Below, in pieces: positions 46,308-56,283 of a DNA stretch of 64,000 nucleotides (position 1 is its first letter; each line of letters starts with the position of its first letter). The notes beneath the pieces are model-generated. The model ran no database searches. It was not told the DNA's origin and was given only the letters and a program-made list of their open reading frames with translations. Made by a program: the position numbers and the translations under genes. The stretch comes from Halocynthiibacter styelae (lineage in GTDB: Bacteria; Pseudomonadota; Alphaproteobacteria; Rhodobacterales; Rhodobacteraceae), in the NCBI RefSeq assembly GCF_016123485.1, contig NZ_JADCKQ010000011.1, forward strand, positions 62,001 through 126,000, given 5' to 3'.

Positions 46308-47848
46308 TCAGCCCGCTTGGGCTTTGGGGGGCGGCTGCGGCTGCCCTCTTGCTGTTTCTGACCCTCGGAACACTCGCCGCTGTCGCCTGGCAGGCGGAAT
46401 TTACCCGGGGTCTCGGGCGCGCGGACATCGCCGCCCTGCGTTTTACCCTGATCCAGGCTTTCTTCTCGGCACTCTTGTCCGTCGCCCTCGCTATTCCGGT
46501 GGCCCGCGCCCTGGCCCGGCGGCAATTCCCCGGACGTCAGATCCTGATTACTCTGCTTGGCGCGCCCTTCATCCTGCCGGTGATCGTCGCGGTCCTGGGC
46601 CTGCTGGCGGTGTTTGGCCGGGCGGGTATCTTTAACCAGATGCTGAACGCTTTCGGCTTTGAAACAGTCTCTGTATATGGGTTTTCCGGCGTTTTGCTGG
46701 CCCATGTGTTTTTCAACCTGCCACTTGCCACCCGCCTGATACTGCAAAGCTGGCTTGCGATTCCTGCGGAACGTTTCCGCCTTGCGCAAAGCCTGGGATT
46801 TGCCCCGCGTGATATGTTCCGCCAGATTGAATGGCCCATGCTGCGCGAAGTCATTCCTGGTATTTTCGCGGTGATTTTTCTGATCTGCACCACAAGTTTC
46901 GCCGTCGCCCTGACCCTGGGAGGCGGTCCAAAGGCAACGACAATTGAACTGGCAATCTACCAGGCCCTGCGCAGTGACTTTGCCCCCGGGAAAGCCGCCC
47001 TGCTGTCGTCCATTCAATTCCTGCTTTGCACCCTGGCCGCGTGGAGCGCCTGGTATTTCACCCGTCATCAGGATGCAGCCGCCGGGTTTGATCGCGCTGT
47101 GCAACGCAGTGACGCCGGGGCGGTTGGCCTGCGCATTCAGGACGGGCTTTGCCTGGGATTCGCAGCGTTTTTTGTGATCCTGCCGCTGGCCATGGTGATC
47201 AAATCCGGGCTGACGGGCATTCTGAATATGCCCGATGTGGTCTGGTGGGCAGCACTGCGGTCGGTCCTGATGGCGATCGCATCTTCCATCGTGATGCTTT
47301 CCCTGGTTCTGCCGCTGGCACAGATCGCCGCGAAAGAAAAACGCGCCTGGCCCGAAGCGATTGCCTATCTGTCTGTGTCTGCCTCACCGCTGGTCATCGG
47401 GACCGGGCTGTTCATCCTGCTGAACCCTTATTTCAGCCCCCGCGATCTCGCCCTGCCCGTCACCATTATCGTGAATGCAGCCATGGCGATTCCTTTTGCA
47501 TTGCGCGGGCTTCTGCCCGCCATGCGCGAGGTCGAGGCAAGCTATGCCCCGCTTGCCGATCAGCTGGGCATGGCAGGGTTTGCCCGCTTTCGCCTGCTCA
47601 CCCTGCCCCGTATCCGCCGCCCTCTGGGCTTTGCCCTGGGTCTGACCGCCGCGCTGTCCATGGGTGACCTTGGCGTGGTCGCCCTGTTTGCCGATCCTGA
47701 TGCAGGTACACTGCCCCTGATGATCTATCGTCTGATGGGGGCTTACCGCATGGAACAGGCGGCCGGTGCCGCGCTGCTATTGCTGATTCTCAGCCTTGCG
47801 CTGTTTATGATTTTTGACCGGGGAGGTCAGAAGAATGCTGACACTTGA
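46283..47848 (+). CDS. thiP: Thiamine ABC transporter permease
   Basis: 521 residues with about 12 membrane helices and two BPD_transp_1 domains, each with the EAA-type loop: RLAQSLGFAPRDMFRQIEWPMLREVIPGI (about residue 185) and YAPLADQLGMAGFARFRLLTLPRIRRPLGFA (about 435). The start is GTG at 46283 inside thiB; no later start gives a full first helix. It forms the channel with ThiQ and passes thiamine inward. Confidence 0.93.
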   Translation: MARRAVSIISPLGLWGAAAAALLLFLTLGTLAAVAWQAEFTRGLGRADIAALRFTLIQAFFSALLSVALAIPVARALARRQFPGRQILITLLGAPFILPVIVAVLGLLAVFGRAGIFNQMLNAFGFETVSVYGFSGVLLAHVFFNLPLATRLILQSWLAIPAERFRLAQSLGFAPRDMFRQIEWPMLREVIPGIFAVIFLICTTSFAVALTLGGGPKATTIELAIYQALRSDFAPGKAALLSSIQFLLCTLAAWSAWYFTRHQDAAAGFDRAVQRSDAGAVGLRIQDGLCLGFAAFFVILPLAMVIKSGLTGILNMPDVVWWAALRSVLMAIASSIVMLSLVLPLAQIAAKEKRAWPEAIAYLSVSASPLVIGTGLFILLNPYFSPRDLALPVTIIVNAAMAIPFALRGLLPAMREVEASYAPLADQLGMAGFARFRLLTLPRIRRPLGFALGLTAALSMGDLGVVALFADPDAGTLPLMIYRLMGAYRMEQAAGAALLLLILSLALFMIFDRGGQKNADT

Positions 47849-48527
47849 AAATGTGCAGATCACCCAGGGCAGCTTTTCCCTGCACGCAGATTTCACAATT
47901 GCACCCGACACAAAAACCGCCGTGATCGGGGCCTCTGGCGGGGGGAAATCAACCCTGCTGTCTGCGCTTGCCGGTTTTCTGACACCGGCCAGGGGCCGCA
48001 TTCGTTGGAACAGTGACGATCTGACCACCCAGCCCCCGGCGAAACGTCCGATCAGTATGATTTTTCAGGACAACAACCTGTTCCCCCATCTGACTGCAGC
48101 GCAGAATGTGGGTCTGGGCATTTCCCCGGCGCTGCGCCTGACACAGGCGGACCATCAGCGTGTGTCAGACGCGCTGGTGCGTGTCGGACTGGCAGAGATG
48201 GCCACGCGTAAACCCGCAGCCCTGTCCGGTGGGCAGATCGCGCGCGTGGCGCTGGCCCGTCTGCTTGTGCAGGGGAACCCGGTGATTCTGCTGGATGAAC
48301 CCTTTGCCGCCCTTGGCCCGGCGATGCGGGCTGAAATGCTGGATCTTGTGGCAGAGCTGGTCGCTGAAACCAAAGCGACCCTGTTGATGGTCAGCCATGA
48401 TCCCGAAGATGCAAAACGCATTGCTGATCAGATCATACTGGTTGCCGATCAGATCGCGCATCCGCCCATAGAAACGAACCATCTGTTCAATGATCCCCCC
48501 GAAGCCATGCGCAACTGGATGGGCTAA
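47835..48527 (+). CDS. thiQ: Thiamine ABC transporter ATP-binding protein
   Basis: 230 residues. Walker A GASGGGKST (about 38-46), Q-loop FQDNNLFPHLTA, signature LSGGQIARVALARLL, Walker B VILLDEPFAALG, H-loop LMVSHDPEDA. The ATG at 47835 has GGGAGG 9 bp upstream and overlaps thiP by 14 bp; an earlier in-frame ATG-like start at 47814 is less likely. A strong terminator follows at 48534. Confidence 0.95.
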   Translation: MLTLENVQITQGSFSLHADFTIAPDTKTAVIGASGGGKSTLLSALAGFLTPARGRIRWNSDDLTTQPPAKRPISMIFQDNNLFPHLTAAQNVGLGISPALRLTQADHQRVSDALVRVGLAEMATRKPAALSGGQIARVALARLLVQGNPVILLDEPFAALGPAMRAEMLDLVAELVAETKATLLMVSHDPEDAKRIADQIILVADQIAHPPIETNHLFNDPPEAMRNWMG

Positions 48528-48533
48528 AACGAA

Positions 48534-48561
48534 AAAACCCCGCCAGATCCGGCGGGGTTTT
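48534..48561. terminator. Bidirectional terminator between thiQ and petC
   Basis: AAAACCCCGCC pairs perfectly with GGCGGGGTTTT around a 6-base loop, and T or A runs lie on both sides, so it serves both convergent operons. Confidence 0.9.
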
Positions 48562-48582
48562 CTTTTGATTGCTTAGCGATGC

Positions 48583-49380
48583 TTATGCGTCGCCGCGCAG
48601 CTTTTTACCTTTAACCGGCGCCCAGAGACGCTTGTTGGTCAGGTACAGCAGCACAGAAAGCAACACGAGGAACGCAACGCCGACAAAGCCGACTTGTTTC
48701 CGCGCCATCATCTTAGGCTCAGCGGTCCACATCAGGAAGGCAGAGACGTCTTTCGCCATCTGTTCCACAGTGGCCGGTGTGCCATCTGCATATTCAACGA
48801 TGTCGTCAGACAGAGGGGGCGCCATAGAAATCAGACCGCCTGCGAATGTGTCGTTCCCATACAGGAAGTTGCCATTCGATTCCTCATCGTGACCATTGTA
48901 GTGGGTCAGCAGAGACGCGATATATTCCGCACCGCCCATACCGTAAACGATCTGGTTGATACCCAGGCCAGCAGGACCGTGGAAACCAGCACGTGCCTTC
49001 GCCATCAGGGTCAGGTCAGGTGCGCCGGCGCCGGTGTTCTCAGGGAACTTGTCCGCTGGTGTCGCCGCACGGTAATCGTCGATTTCCGGATCATAGATCT
49101 GAATGGTCTCTGCATAGGCACGAGCCTGATCCCCGGTATAAGCCGGACCACCTTCATCAGCCAGGTTGCGGAAATACAGATACTGCAGACCATGACAGGC
49201 AGAACAGACTTCGGTGTAAACCTGAAGGCCACGCTGAAGCTGATCACGATCGAAGGTCCCGAAGGGGCCCTCGAAAGAGAATTCATAGTCTGTGATCGCC
49301 TGTTCGCCACCGCCAGCAGCCATTGCGCCGGATGTGAGACCCAGTGTCAGTGCTGCAGAGATCAGAAGTTTCTTCATCAT
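48583..49380 (-). CDS. petC: Cytochrome c1, bc1 complex
   Basis: 265 residues: signal peptide ([20 protein letters not shown]), heme c site [15 protein letters not shown] (CxxCH), axial Met in the SMAPPL...DD region, and a single C-terminal membrane helix ([28 protein letters not shown]). It carries electrons from the Rieske protein to cytochrome c. It is the third gene of the fbcFBC operon, 15 bp after cytochrome b. Confidence 0.96.
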   Translation of the reverse strand: MMKKLLISAALTLGLTSGAMAAGGGEQAITDYEFSFEGPFGTFDRDQLQRGLQVYTEVCSACHGLQYLYFRNLADEGGPAYTGDQARAYAETIQIYDPEIDDYRAATPADKFPENTGAGAPDLTLMAKARAGFHGPAGLGINQIVYGMGGAEYIASLLTHYNGHDEESNGNFLYGNDTFAGGLISMAPPLSDDIVEYADGTPATVEQMAKDVSAFLMWTAEPKMMARKQVGFVGVAFLVLLSVLLYLTNKRLWAPVKGKKLRGDA

Positions 49381-49395
49381 AATCCTGATCCTTTC

Positions 49396-50718
49396 TTAGT
49401 TGGCGGATTTGTCAGCGCCCGGGTAGTGGGCGTTGAAATCGGCTTCGATGGTTTCGGGTTGTGCTTCCGGCTTCTCGATCACACCCAGAAGCGGCAGGAT
49501 CACGAAGAAGTAAGCGAACCAGTAAGTCGCTGCGATCAGTGAGATCCAGTCATATGGGAAGTCAGTCGGACGCGCGCCAACCCACATCAGAACGAAGAAG
49601 TCGACAACCAGAACGGCGAACCACATGCGGAACATCGGACGGTAACGACCGGAACGTACGGAGGATGTATCAAGCCAAGGGGCCAGAGCCATCGCAACGA
49701 TCGCACCGAACATCGCCAGAACACCGAAGAATTTCGCATCAACGATACCACCGGTCAGAATTTCAACCAGTTGTACGGCCCATACTTCTGCAGTGAAGGC
49801 ACGCAGGATCGCGTAGAACGGCAGGAAGTACCATTCAGGAACGATGTGTGCAGGTGTCGCCAGAGCATTCGCAGGAATGTAGTTATCCGGGTGACCCAGA
49901 TAGTTTGGCATAAAGCCAACCACAGCCCAGAACACTGTCAGGATAACAGCCAGAGCGAAGAGATCTTTGATCACAAAGTAAGGCCAGAACGGCAGTGTGT
50001 CTTTTTTCACTTCTTCCAGATTCTTCTTACGCACTTCAACACCGGTTGGGTTGTTGTTGCCTGTGTGGTGGAAAGCCCAGATGTGAACAATCACAAGGCC
50101 TGCAATCACAAACGGCAGCAGATAGTGCAGAGAGAAGAAGCGGTTCAGAGCAGGCTGACCAACAGCACCAGCACCCAGAAGCCAGGTTTGCAGCGCTTCA
50201 CCAACGCCCGGAACAGCGCCGAACAGGCCGGTGATAACCGCAGTCCCGTGGAAAGACATCTGACCCCATGGCAGAACATAACCCATAAAGGCTGTGCCCA
50301 TCATCAGAAGGTAGATCAGCATGCCGATCACCCATGTGATTTCACGTGGTGCTTTGTAAGACCCGTAGTAGAGACCACGGAAGATGTGGGCGTAAACAGC
50401 CACGAAGAACAGCGACGCGCCGTTCATGTGGGCATAGCGGATCATGTGCCCGCCGTTTACGTCACGCATGATGTGTTCGATAGACGCAAAGGCCAGATCA
50501 ACATGCGGTGTGTAATGCATCACAAGGATAATACCTGTGACGATCTGCAGAGCCAGACAGAAGGTCAGGACAATGCCCCAGATCCACATCCAGTTCAGGT
50601 TTTTCGGTGTAGGTGCTGTCAGAGTAACATAGAGCAGACCAACAATCGGCAGACGGGAATCAACCCATTTTTCGATGCCTGTCTTTGGCTCATATGCGTC
50701 GTGTGGAAGACCGGACAT
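49396..50718 (-). CDS. petB: Cytochrome b, bc1 complex
   Basis: 440 residues, membrane-embedded, with two bis-histidine heme pairs ([72 protein letters not shown]) and the [14 protein letters not shown]o-site motif. It oxidises quinol and reduces quinone. Its ATG shares one base with the Rieske stop (TAATG). Confidence 0.97.
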   Translation of the reverse strand: MSGLPHDAYEPKTGIEKWVDSRLPIVGLLYVTLTAPTPKNLNWMWIWGIVLTFCLALQIVTGIILVMHYTPHVDLAFASIEHIMRDVNGGHMIRYAHMNGASLFFVAVYAHIFRGLYYGSYKAPREITWVIGMLIYLLMMGTAFMGYVLPWGQMSFHGTAVITGLFGAVPGVGEALQTWLLGAGAVGQPALNRFFSLHYLLPFVIAGLVIVHIWAFHHTGNNNPTGVEVRKKNLEEVKKDTLPFWPYFVIKDLFALAVILTVFWAVVGFMPNYLGHPDNYIPANALATPAHIVPEWYFLPFYAILRAFTAEVWAVQLVEILTGGIVDAKFFGVLAMFGAIVAMALAPWLDTSSVRSGRYRPMFRMWFAVLVVDFFVLMWVGARPTDFPYDWISLIAATYWFAYFFVILPLLGVIEKPEAQPETIEADFNAHYPGADKSAN

Positions 50719-51290
50719 TATGCTTCCTCCCCAAGCTGAACAGTATTTTCGTCAACAAAGCTTGCAACCGGAACCGGCAGGTTCTCTGGTGCCGGGCCTT
50801 TGCGGATACGGCCAGAGGTATCATAGTGGGAACCGTGGCATGGGCAGAACCAGCCGTGGAATTCACCAGCGCCATCCCCCAGCGGAACACAACCAAGGTG
50901 GGTACAGACACCCATCATGACCAACCATTTGCCTTCTTCATCCAGCGAACGGTTCTGATCGGCTGCATCTGCACCGATGCTGCGGTTTTCATTGCGGGCT
51001 TCTGCATCGATGAGTTCACCCATCTCAACAGCGCGGGCTTCTGCGATTTCCTCATCCGTCCGGTGACGGATGAAAACCGGTTTGCCCTGCCATTTTACAG
51101 TCAGCTGTGTGCCGGGTGCGACCCCGGAAATATCTACTCGGATAGAGGCCAGAGCCAGCACGTCCGCGCTTGGATTCATCTGATTGACCAGCGGCAGAGC
51201 AACTGCGCCAGCTGCAACTGCGGCGGTGCCACCAGTCGCGTAATAGAGAAAATCCCGACGGGTGCCTTCGTGATCATCTGTGTGGGACAC
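50718..51290 (-). CDS. petA: Rieske iron-sulfur protein, bc1 complex
   Basis: 190 residues. A twin-arginine-like N-terminus ([25 protein letters not shown]) gives the membrane anchor; the [2Fe-2S] ligands are CTHLGCVPL and [13 protein letters not shown]. It is the head of the petABC operon and passes electrons from quinol to cytochrome c1. Confidence 0.97.
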   Translation of the reverse strand: MSHTDDHEGTRRDFLYYATGGTAAVAAGAVALPLVNQMNPSADVLALASIRVDISGVAPGTQLTVKWQGKPVFIRHRTDEEIAEARAVEMGELIDAEARNENRSIGADAADQNRSLDEEGKWLVMMGVCTHLGCVPLGDGAGEFHGWFCPCHGSHYDTSGRIRKGPAPENLPVPVASFVDENTVQLGEEA

Positions 51291-51463
51291 GAGTGTTTCT
51301 CCCTTTCAGGTACCGTTGAGTGCCATAACGACGACAAACCACGCGTAAACGTGGCCTTCGGCGGTGTTTAGCCCGCCATTTGCGCTACGTCCAGCAGACA
51401 TTAGATGCAGAAAGCAATTTATGCGCATTTGTCGCGGTATTTGCGGCATATTTGTTGCCTGTT

Positions 51464-52003
51464 TCAGTCGGGTATCAGCCAGCCGCAATACCCCACGATC
51501 TGCCCGATCAGGGGCAGATGCACAGCAACATCAAAGTGAAAGCGCCCGTCGGCCTCATATTCAAAACTGTCGCCACCTGGCAGCAGGAATTTCGGCAGGG
51601 GAACCCCCAGAAACGCCCAGCGCCGGGGAATCAGATAAAGCCGCCCGTCCCGCACAACGACAGCGAGGGCCACATGGATCGCCCCGAATTGCTCAACCAG
51701 CAGCCCGTCATTCCGTCCCTGCCCCGGGGCCTGATATGTATGGAACTTATACCCACCAAAATCGCGTTCCCACAGCTCACCCTTTTCATCCGGCGTGAAC
51801 ATCACAGACACAGGCCCGTCAAAATCTTTCGTGGGAAAGCCTGAAATCCTGGCCGCGAACCGTGCAAAAGCATTCCGCCCCGCCCGCGCCTCAACCCGCC
51901 CGGACCAGCGACGTTGTTCAGCACTGCCATGCAATTTCTGCACCTGTTCAGGCAACCGGTCAAAATCAGCGCCCATGATTGCGCGATAAAGCACTTTATT
52001 CAC
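51464..52003 (-). CDS. DUF4166 domain protein
   Basis: 179 residues from the GTG at 52003; the longer frame to 52135 overlaps the GST gene and is not conserved. Family features are YRAIMGADFDRLPEQVQKLHG, SGRVEARAGRNAFARFAARISGFP, DEKGELWERDFGGYKFHTYQ, FGAIHVALAVVVRDGRLYLIPRRWAFLGVPLPKFL. DUF4166 has no known activity. The GST gene ends 2 bp before its start, so the two are probably co-expressed. Confidence 0.82.
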   Translation of the reverse strand: MNKVLYRAIMGADFDRLPEQVQKLHGSAEQRRWSGRVEARAGRNAFARFAARISGFPTKDFDGPVSVMFTPDEKGELWERDFGGYKFHTYQAPGQGRNDGLLVEQFGAIHVALAVVVRDGRLYLIPRRWAFLGVPLPKFLLPGGDSFEYEADGRFHFDVAVHLPLIGQIVGYCGWLIPD

Positions 52004-52004
52004 C

Positions 52005-52607
52005 TCAGCCTGGCACAGTCGCCAGCATGGATGGCCGTGCGGAAAACGCTTCAAACCACGCCGCCAAGTCCGGCCGTCCGGCGCGCCAGTTGCGGTCGGC
52101 GTTGCGCAGGTCCAGATAACCCAGCGCGCAGGCAACCGCGATTTGCCCGGCGTTCAGAGGCGCATTCATCAGATCCATATAGTCGCGCTCAATCACATCA
52201 AGCGCCTGGGCGATCTTCACCCACTGCCCTTCGACCCAGGCCTCAAAACGGATTTCTTCCGGACGCAGACGCCATTCATAGGCCATCAACAGGGCTGCAT
52301 CGATCACACCTTCACCGGTCGCCTCAAGCGTCTGGATGCGCCAGGTGTCATCACTGCCATACAGTCTGGCATTTGCACGTGCATCTAGGTAACGGCAGAG
52401 AATACGGCTGTCATAAATCGCCTGCCCGTCCTCAGTCACCAGGGCCGGAACTTTGCTGAGAGGGTTCACCGCAGCAAACCCCTCCGCCGGATCAAGCGGC
52501 GTGCCAGAAGTTGTCACAAGTTCCACATCCCCCAGCTGCCCGGTTTCATGAAGAACCACCATCACTTTACGCACATAAGGAGAAGTCGGAGAGTGATAGA
52601 GTTTCAT
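52005..52607 (-). CDS. Glutathione S-transferase family protein
   Basis: 200 residues. N-terminal thioredoxin fold MKLYHSPTSPYVRKVMVVLHETG, NPLSKVPALVTEDGQAIYDSRILCRYLD, then a helical domain with ALLMAYEWRLRPEEIRFEAWVEGQW and the N-cap LGYLDLR...NWR. Substrate unknown. It precedes DUF4166 by 1 bp on the same strand. Confidence 0.88.
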   Translation of the reverse strand: MKLYHSPTSPYVRKVMVVLHETGQLGDVELVTTSGTPLDPAEGFAAVNPLSKVPALVTEDGQAIYDSRILCRYLDARANARLYGSDDTWRIQTLEATGEGVIDAALLMAYEWRLRPEEIRFEAWVEGQWVKIAQALDVIERDYMDLMNAPLNAGQIAVACALGYLDLRNADRNWRAGRPDLAAWFEAFSARPSMLATVPG

Positions 52608-52619
52608 GATCAGATCCTG

Positions 52620-52904
52620 TCAGTCGGTTTTTCGGAATTTCACGCGGCCAAACCCGCTGGCATCAATCTCTATCCCCGGGCCTGATTTGCCAAGCCTGAT
52701 AATGCGGCGAAAACGTCCGGTCGCATTGATCTGCCCGGGTTCATGCCGCAGGGAAATGCCTTCTTCCACTTTATCATGGGCATCTTCTTCCGACTGATCC
52801 CGCCGTCCAATGCGGACTGCCCGGGTGAACGCATAGGTCGCAAGCGCAACCGTGCCATAGCGCAGGGCAAAACCGGTGATCACGGGCAAAGCAGGTACAG
52901 GCAT
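52620..52904 (-). CDS. Small membrane-anchored protein of unknown function
   Basis: 94 residues from the ATG at 52904 with AGGAGG 8 bp upstream. A hydrophobic N-terminus (MPVPALPVITGFALRYGTVALATYAFT) is followed by a charged tail (RRDQSEEDAHDKVEEGISLRHEP, GRFRRIIRLGKSGPGIEIDASGFGRVKFRK). It lies 12 bp upstream of the GST on the same strand. I know the pattern as conserved in Rhodobacterales, with no function. Confidence 0.7.
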   Translation of the reverse strand: MPVPALPVITGFALRYGTVALATYAFTRAVRIGRRDQSEEDAHDKVEEGISLRHEPGQINATGRFRRIIRLGKSGPGIEIDASGFGRVKFRKTD

Positions 52905-52955
52905 ATCAGATCCTCCTGCTTGCAATCATGCCCGCGCGCCCCGGTCCCTGTCGAG

Positions 52956-53579
52956 TCAGGCGTCACCCGCCTCGCGCATCAGGCGGGCAATTGCCTGTGG
53001 ATCCTGGCCAAAACCAGCACCCTCCAGCCCGTCCGCCGCGCCATTGCGTGCGGTTTCGCCCTTGTTCTGACCCAGCTTCCAGGTGCCATCCACCGCATCA
53101 ATCCGAAAACGCACCGGCACAATCATCCGCATCATGCGGCCCAGCGCATCCGGCGTCATTTTATCATTGCTCCAGGGAGGCTTCGGCAACAGGCGGGCTT
53201 CAAAATATGCGGCCAGTTCATCCAGATGTGCGCGCAGATCTTCCTGCGGACGCAAAGACAATTCACCACGCAGATGCACCGCAACATAATTCCAGGTCGG
53301 CACCTGATCCTCGGTGCCGTACCAATCGGGCGAAATATAAGCATCCGGGCCGGACACAGCGATCACCGCGGGCACGGGATCTTTCAGCTGGCGCACAATC
53401 GGGTTTGATCGCACCAGATGCATATCCGCAAACTCCGCACCTTCATTCACGATAAACGGCACATGGGATATCAGGGGGCCATCTGCCCCATTCACGGAAA
53501 GCACACCAAAGCCCCGGTCGCGGGCAAGCTTCAGCCTCTGGTCTCCCGGGGTCTGGCGAAACGCTGGATTCGGATGCAT
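52956..53579 (-). CDS. PaiB-like FMN-binding protein
   Basis: 207 residues with the PaiB family features: MHPNPAFRQTPGDQRL, GFGVLSVNGADGPLISHVPFIVNE, HLVRSNPIVRQL, AVSGPDAYISPDWYGTEDQVPTWNYVAVHLRGEL, KLGQNKG. Members bind FMN in a split-barrel fold and were first described as regulators of sporulation and protease genes in Bacillus. In this host an enzymatic role is equally possible. It lies divergent from the FMN riboswitch upstream of ribH2. Confidence 0.87.
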   Translation of the reverse strand: MHPNPAFRQTPGDQRLKLARDRGFGVLSVNGADGPLISHVPFIVNEGAEFADMHLVRSNPIVRQLKDPVPAVIAVSGPDAYISPDWYGTEDQVPTWNYVAVHLRGELSLRPQEDLRAHLDELAAYFEARLLPKPPWSNDKMTPDALGRMMRMIVPVRFRIDAVDGTWKLGQNKGETARNGAADGLEGAGFGQDPQAIARLMREAGDA

Positions 53580-53650
53580 GACGGATTCCTTTCATGCAAA
53601 GTCGTAGGAGGCCATTGCGTCCCTTGCAACCCCACGCCATATTCCCCCTG

Positions 53651-53855
53651 TTCTCAGGGCGGGGTGAAATTCCCCACCGGCGGTAAGCGGGGTTACCCGT
53701 AAGTCCGCGAGCGGCCTGAAACTGTATACAGTGTGTATGCATAAGATGTGCATGGTTTGTGCATAGATTGTGTATCGCTTCTGCATCCGGTTTCTGGTGT
53801 CAGCAGATCCGGTGTAACTCCGGAACCGACGGTCATAGTCCGGATGAAAGAGAAC
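53651..53855 (+). promoter_or_regulatory. FMN riboswitch (RFN element) upstream of ribH2
   Basis: Matches the RFN consensus: TTCTCAGGGCGGGGTGAAATTCCCCACCGGC, AAGTCCGCGAGCG, AGCAGATCCGGTGTAACTCCGGAACCGACGGT and AGTCCGGATGAAAGAGAAC. The variable arm between the second and third parts is long, about 85 nt, with repeated TGTGCAT and GTATGCAT words. It controls the downstream lumazine synthase gene by FMN level. Confidence 0.92.
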
Positions 53856-53937
53856 GCGGCAAAAGGGCTTTCGCATGATGCGATGTCCTGTGTCGTGAAT
53901 GCCCTGGGTGACGTGTCTGAAACTTAGGAGCTGAACA

Positions 53938-54372
53938 ATGACACACACCCGTTACGCCTTTATCAAAGCAAACTGGCACGCCGATATCGTGGATCAGGCC
54001 CTGAAAGGGTTTTGCGAACTGATCCCGGAAGATCAGGTTGATGTCTTTGATGCGCCCGGCGCTTTTGAAATGCCCCTGCTGGCAAAAAACCTTGCGGAAT
54101 CAAAGAAATACGATGCCGTCGCCTGCGCGGCCCTTGTGGTGGACGGCGGGATCTATCGTCATGATTTCGTCGCCCAGGCCGTGGTTGATGGTTTGATGCG
54201 CGCAGGTCTGGATACAGGCGTGCCTGTGCTGTCCGTATCCCTGACCCCGCATCACTTCCAGGAAACCGACCATCACATCGGCATCTACCGCGAACATTTC
54301 GTTCAGAAAGGTCGCGAAGCCGCCCAGGCCGCGCTGATGATCGGCGAAACCCGGGCGAAAATTACGGGATGA
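53938..54372 (+). CDS. ribH2: 6,7-dimethyl-8-ribityllumazine synthase, RibH2 type
   Basis: Makes the riboflavin precursor lumazine. 144 residues with AFIKANWHADIVDQALKGF, FDAPGAFEMPLLAKNLA, VVDGGIYRHDFVAQAVVDGLM and LSVSLTPHHFQETDHH. The IYRHDFVA and PHHFQE segments match the Brucella RibH2 lineage rather than RibH1. GGAG precedes the ATG; the riboswitch ends about 80 bp upstream. Other rib genes are not in the window. Confidence 0.95.
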   Translation: MTHTRYAFIKANWHADIVDQALKGFCELIPEDQVDVFDAPGAFEMPLLAKNLAESKKYDAVACAALVVDGGIYRHDFVAQAVVDGLMRAGLDTGVPVLSVSLTPHHFQETDHHIGIYREHFVQKGREAAQAALMIGETRAKITG

Positions 54373-54384
54373 ACCCGTTTGGTA

Positions 54385-55545
54385 TCAGGCGTTTGCCCGT
54401 GTAAGCGCCTGTTCCAGATCATAAATCAGATCATCCGCATCCTCGATCCCAACAGAGATCCGCAGCAACCGTTCATGCACCGGGAAGCCTTCCCCAGACA
54501 CAGTTTTGCGGTGCTCAATCAGGCTTTCCACCCCACCCAGTGAGGTCGCCGGATAAAACAGCTCGCAGAAACGCGTAACATCAATGCCGGTCTGTTCCGT
54601 CCCCTTCACGATGATCGACAGCATCGCACCAAACTGCCCGCCGGTCTGGCGCTTGGCAATTTCATGGCCGGGATCTGTTGGCAGGCCGGGATACAGCACG
54701 GCCTCAACATGTTTATGTCCCTGAAAATGCTTCGCAATTGCCATGGCATTGGCGCTGGCTTTTTCCACCCGCAGGAACAGCGTCCGCATGCCCCGGATCA
54801 AAAGCCAGGCATCAAAGGACTGCAAAACAGTGCCCTGAAGTTTGCGCACCCAGAAGATATCTTCCCAATATTGCCCGGTCTCACGCACAGACAACACACC
54901 CGCTGTCACATCAGAATGGCCGTTCAGATATTTCGTGGCAGAATGGAACGAAATATCCGCCCCCATATCCAGCGCGCGGGTCATGCAGGGCGGGGTACCC
55001 GTGCAATCTGCCATCAGCTTTGCGCCATGCGCATGGGCGATTTCAGCCGCTGCGGCAATGTCGGTCACTTCCCAGTTCGGGTTGTTCGGGGTTTCGATCC
55101 AGACAAGCTGTGTCTCGCCCGGCTTCATCGCTGCTGCCAGTTCATCCAGATTGCCGGCCGTATACCAGGACACCGTTATACGCTTGTTTTTCTCATACAT
55201 CTGAAGCTGTTGCAGCACACCGTGATACATCACCTCTGGCGCAACCACATGGGCGCCGGTGGGCAGATGATCGATCACGGCTGTGCAGGCAGACATGCCG
55301 GATGAAAACAAAAGCGATTCTGCCGCGCCTTCCAGTTCCGCAATGATCGCTTCGGCGTGGCCGGTGGTCTGACTGCCATCGCGGCGATACCAATAAGGTT
55401 TACGCACCTCGTAATTTTCGTCACGCGCATAAGTGGCCGTGGGCTGGATGGCGGGCACAACAGCGCCGGTGCCTTCTTCCATAAAGCGCAATGCCTGGGC
55501 GACGCGGGTGGAAAGTGCGGGTTTGCGGTTGCTGTTGTCTGTCAT
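54385..55545 (-). CDS. metC: Cystathionine beta-lyase
   Basis: A PLP enzyme of methionine synthesis, cleaving cystathionine to homocysteine. 386 residues of the Cys/Met metabolism family: PAIQPTATYARDENY, YWYRRDGSQTTGHAEAIIAELEGA, SGMSACTAVIDHL, IETPNNPNWEVTDI, MADCTGTPPCMTRALDMGADISFHSATKYLNGHSDVTAG (PLP Lys in SATKYLNGH), and ISVGIEDADDLIYDLEQAL. Family members also include gamma-lyases, so the exact activity is assigned by similarity. It lies convergent to ribH2. Confidence 0.85.
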   Translation of the reverse strand: MTDNSNRKPALSTRVAQALRFMEEGTGAVVPAIQPTATYARDENYEVRKPYWYRRDGSQTTGHAEAIIAELEGAAESLLFSSGMSACTAVIDHLPTGAHVVAPEVMYHGVLQQLQMYEKNKRITVSWYTAGNLDELAAAMKPGETQLVWIETPNNPNWEVTDIAAAAEIAHAHGAKLMADCTGTPPCMTRALDMGADISFHSATKYLNGHSDVTAGVLSVRETGQYWEDIFWVRKLQGTVLQSFDAWLLIRGMRTLFLRVEKASANAMAIAKHFQGHKHVEAVLYPGLPTDPGHEIAKRQTGGQFGAMLSIIVKGTEQTGIDVTRFCELFYPATSLGGVESLIEHRKTVSGEGFPVHERLLRISVGIEDADDLIYDLEQALTRANA

Positions 55546-55609
55546 AATCTGGTCTCCTTGCCGGCAGGCTAATCTGCAAGGCCTGCCGGAAACCAGTGAT
55601 AAAACGACG

Positions 55610-56254
55610 TCAGCCCGGTGTTTTTGGGCAAAAGAGCGTTATTTCATCACCTTGCCGCCACATCGGGTATTTTCCCATGATCGCAGCGAAGCGGTCAGAA
55701 GCTTTGAACGCATCCAGCCAGCGGATCAGATCTGGCCAGGATTGGGCATAGAACCAATCCTGATCCACATGGGCAAACTGGCGCACGAAGGTGACAATCG
55801 CCATATCCGCAAGACAGGATCGGTCGCTGTAAAGATGCGCCTGGCCCTGCAACATGGTGTTGAGGTTTTGCAGAAAAGCCGCGCCTTTTTCACGTTCATC
55901 ATCCGTGTCAGCTTCAGGATGACGGCTGCCGTATTTGTAGCGATCCAGCGCAGTTTTAAACGGCCCGTCGCTTTCCGCAATCAGGGCATGGCCACCTTCC
56001 GGCATTTGCAGCCAGCCTTCAGGGTCATTCTGCGCCAGCGCCCACTGCATCACATCCAGGCTTTCCTCAATCACCTGATCCCCATCAATCACCACAGGCA
56101 CTGTCCCCTTGGGGGATGCAGCCAGAAACTCGGGCGCTTTGTCGCGCAAAAAGATTTCCCGCAGCTCACATTCAATGCCTGCCACATGGATCGCAAGGCG
56201 CGCACGCATGGCGTAAGGGCAGCGGCGGAAGGTATAAAGGATAGGGCGGGACAT
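55610..56254 (-). CDS. Glutathione S-transferase-like protein
   Basis: 214 residues. N-terminal ILYTFRRCPYAMRARLAIHVAGIECELREIF has a CPYA motif, as in glutaredoxin-2-like and other Cys-type GSTs, then SPKGTVPVVIDGDQVIEESLDVMQWAL; the C-terminal domain is helical (SCLADMAIVTFVRQFAHVDQDWF). The Cys suggests disulfide reductase or thiol transferase activity rather than conjugation. It is 29 bp after mtaB on the same strand. Confidence 0.87.
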   Translation of the reverse strand: MSRPILYTFRRCPYAMRARLAIHVAGIECELREIFLRDKAPEFLAASPKGTVPVVIDGDQVIEESLDVMQWALAQNDPEGWLQMPEGGHALIAESDGPFKTALDRYKYGSRHPEADTDDEREKGAAFLQNLNTMLQGQAHLYSDRSCLADMAIVTFVRQFAHVDQDWFYAQSWPDLIRWLDAFKASDRFAAIMGKYPMWRQGDEITLFCPKTPG

Positions 56255-56283
56255 CAGGTTTTAAGCCTCCGGCGGGAGTATTT

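Noticed and set aside
53651..53937. A small coding gene within the riboswitch leader
   Set aside because: Open frames in this leader run through conserved RFN bases, and no start has a ribosome site.
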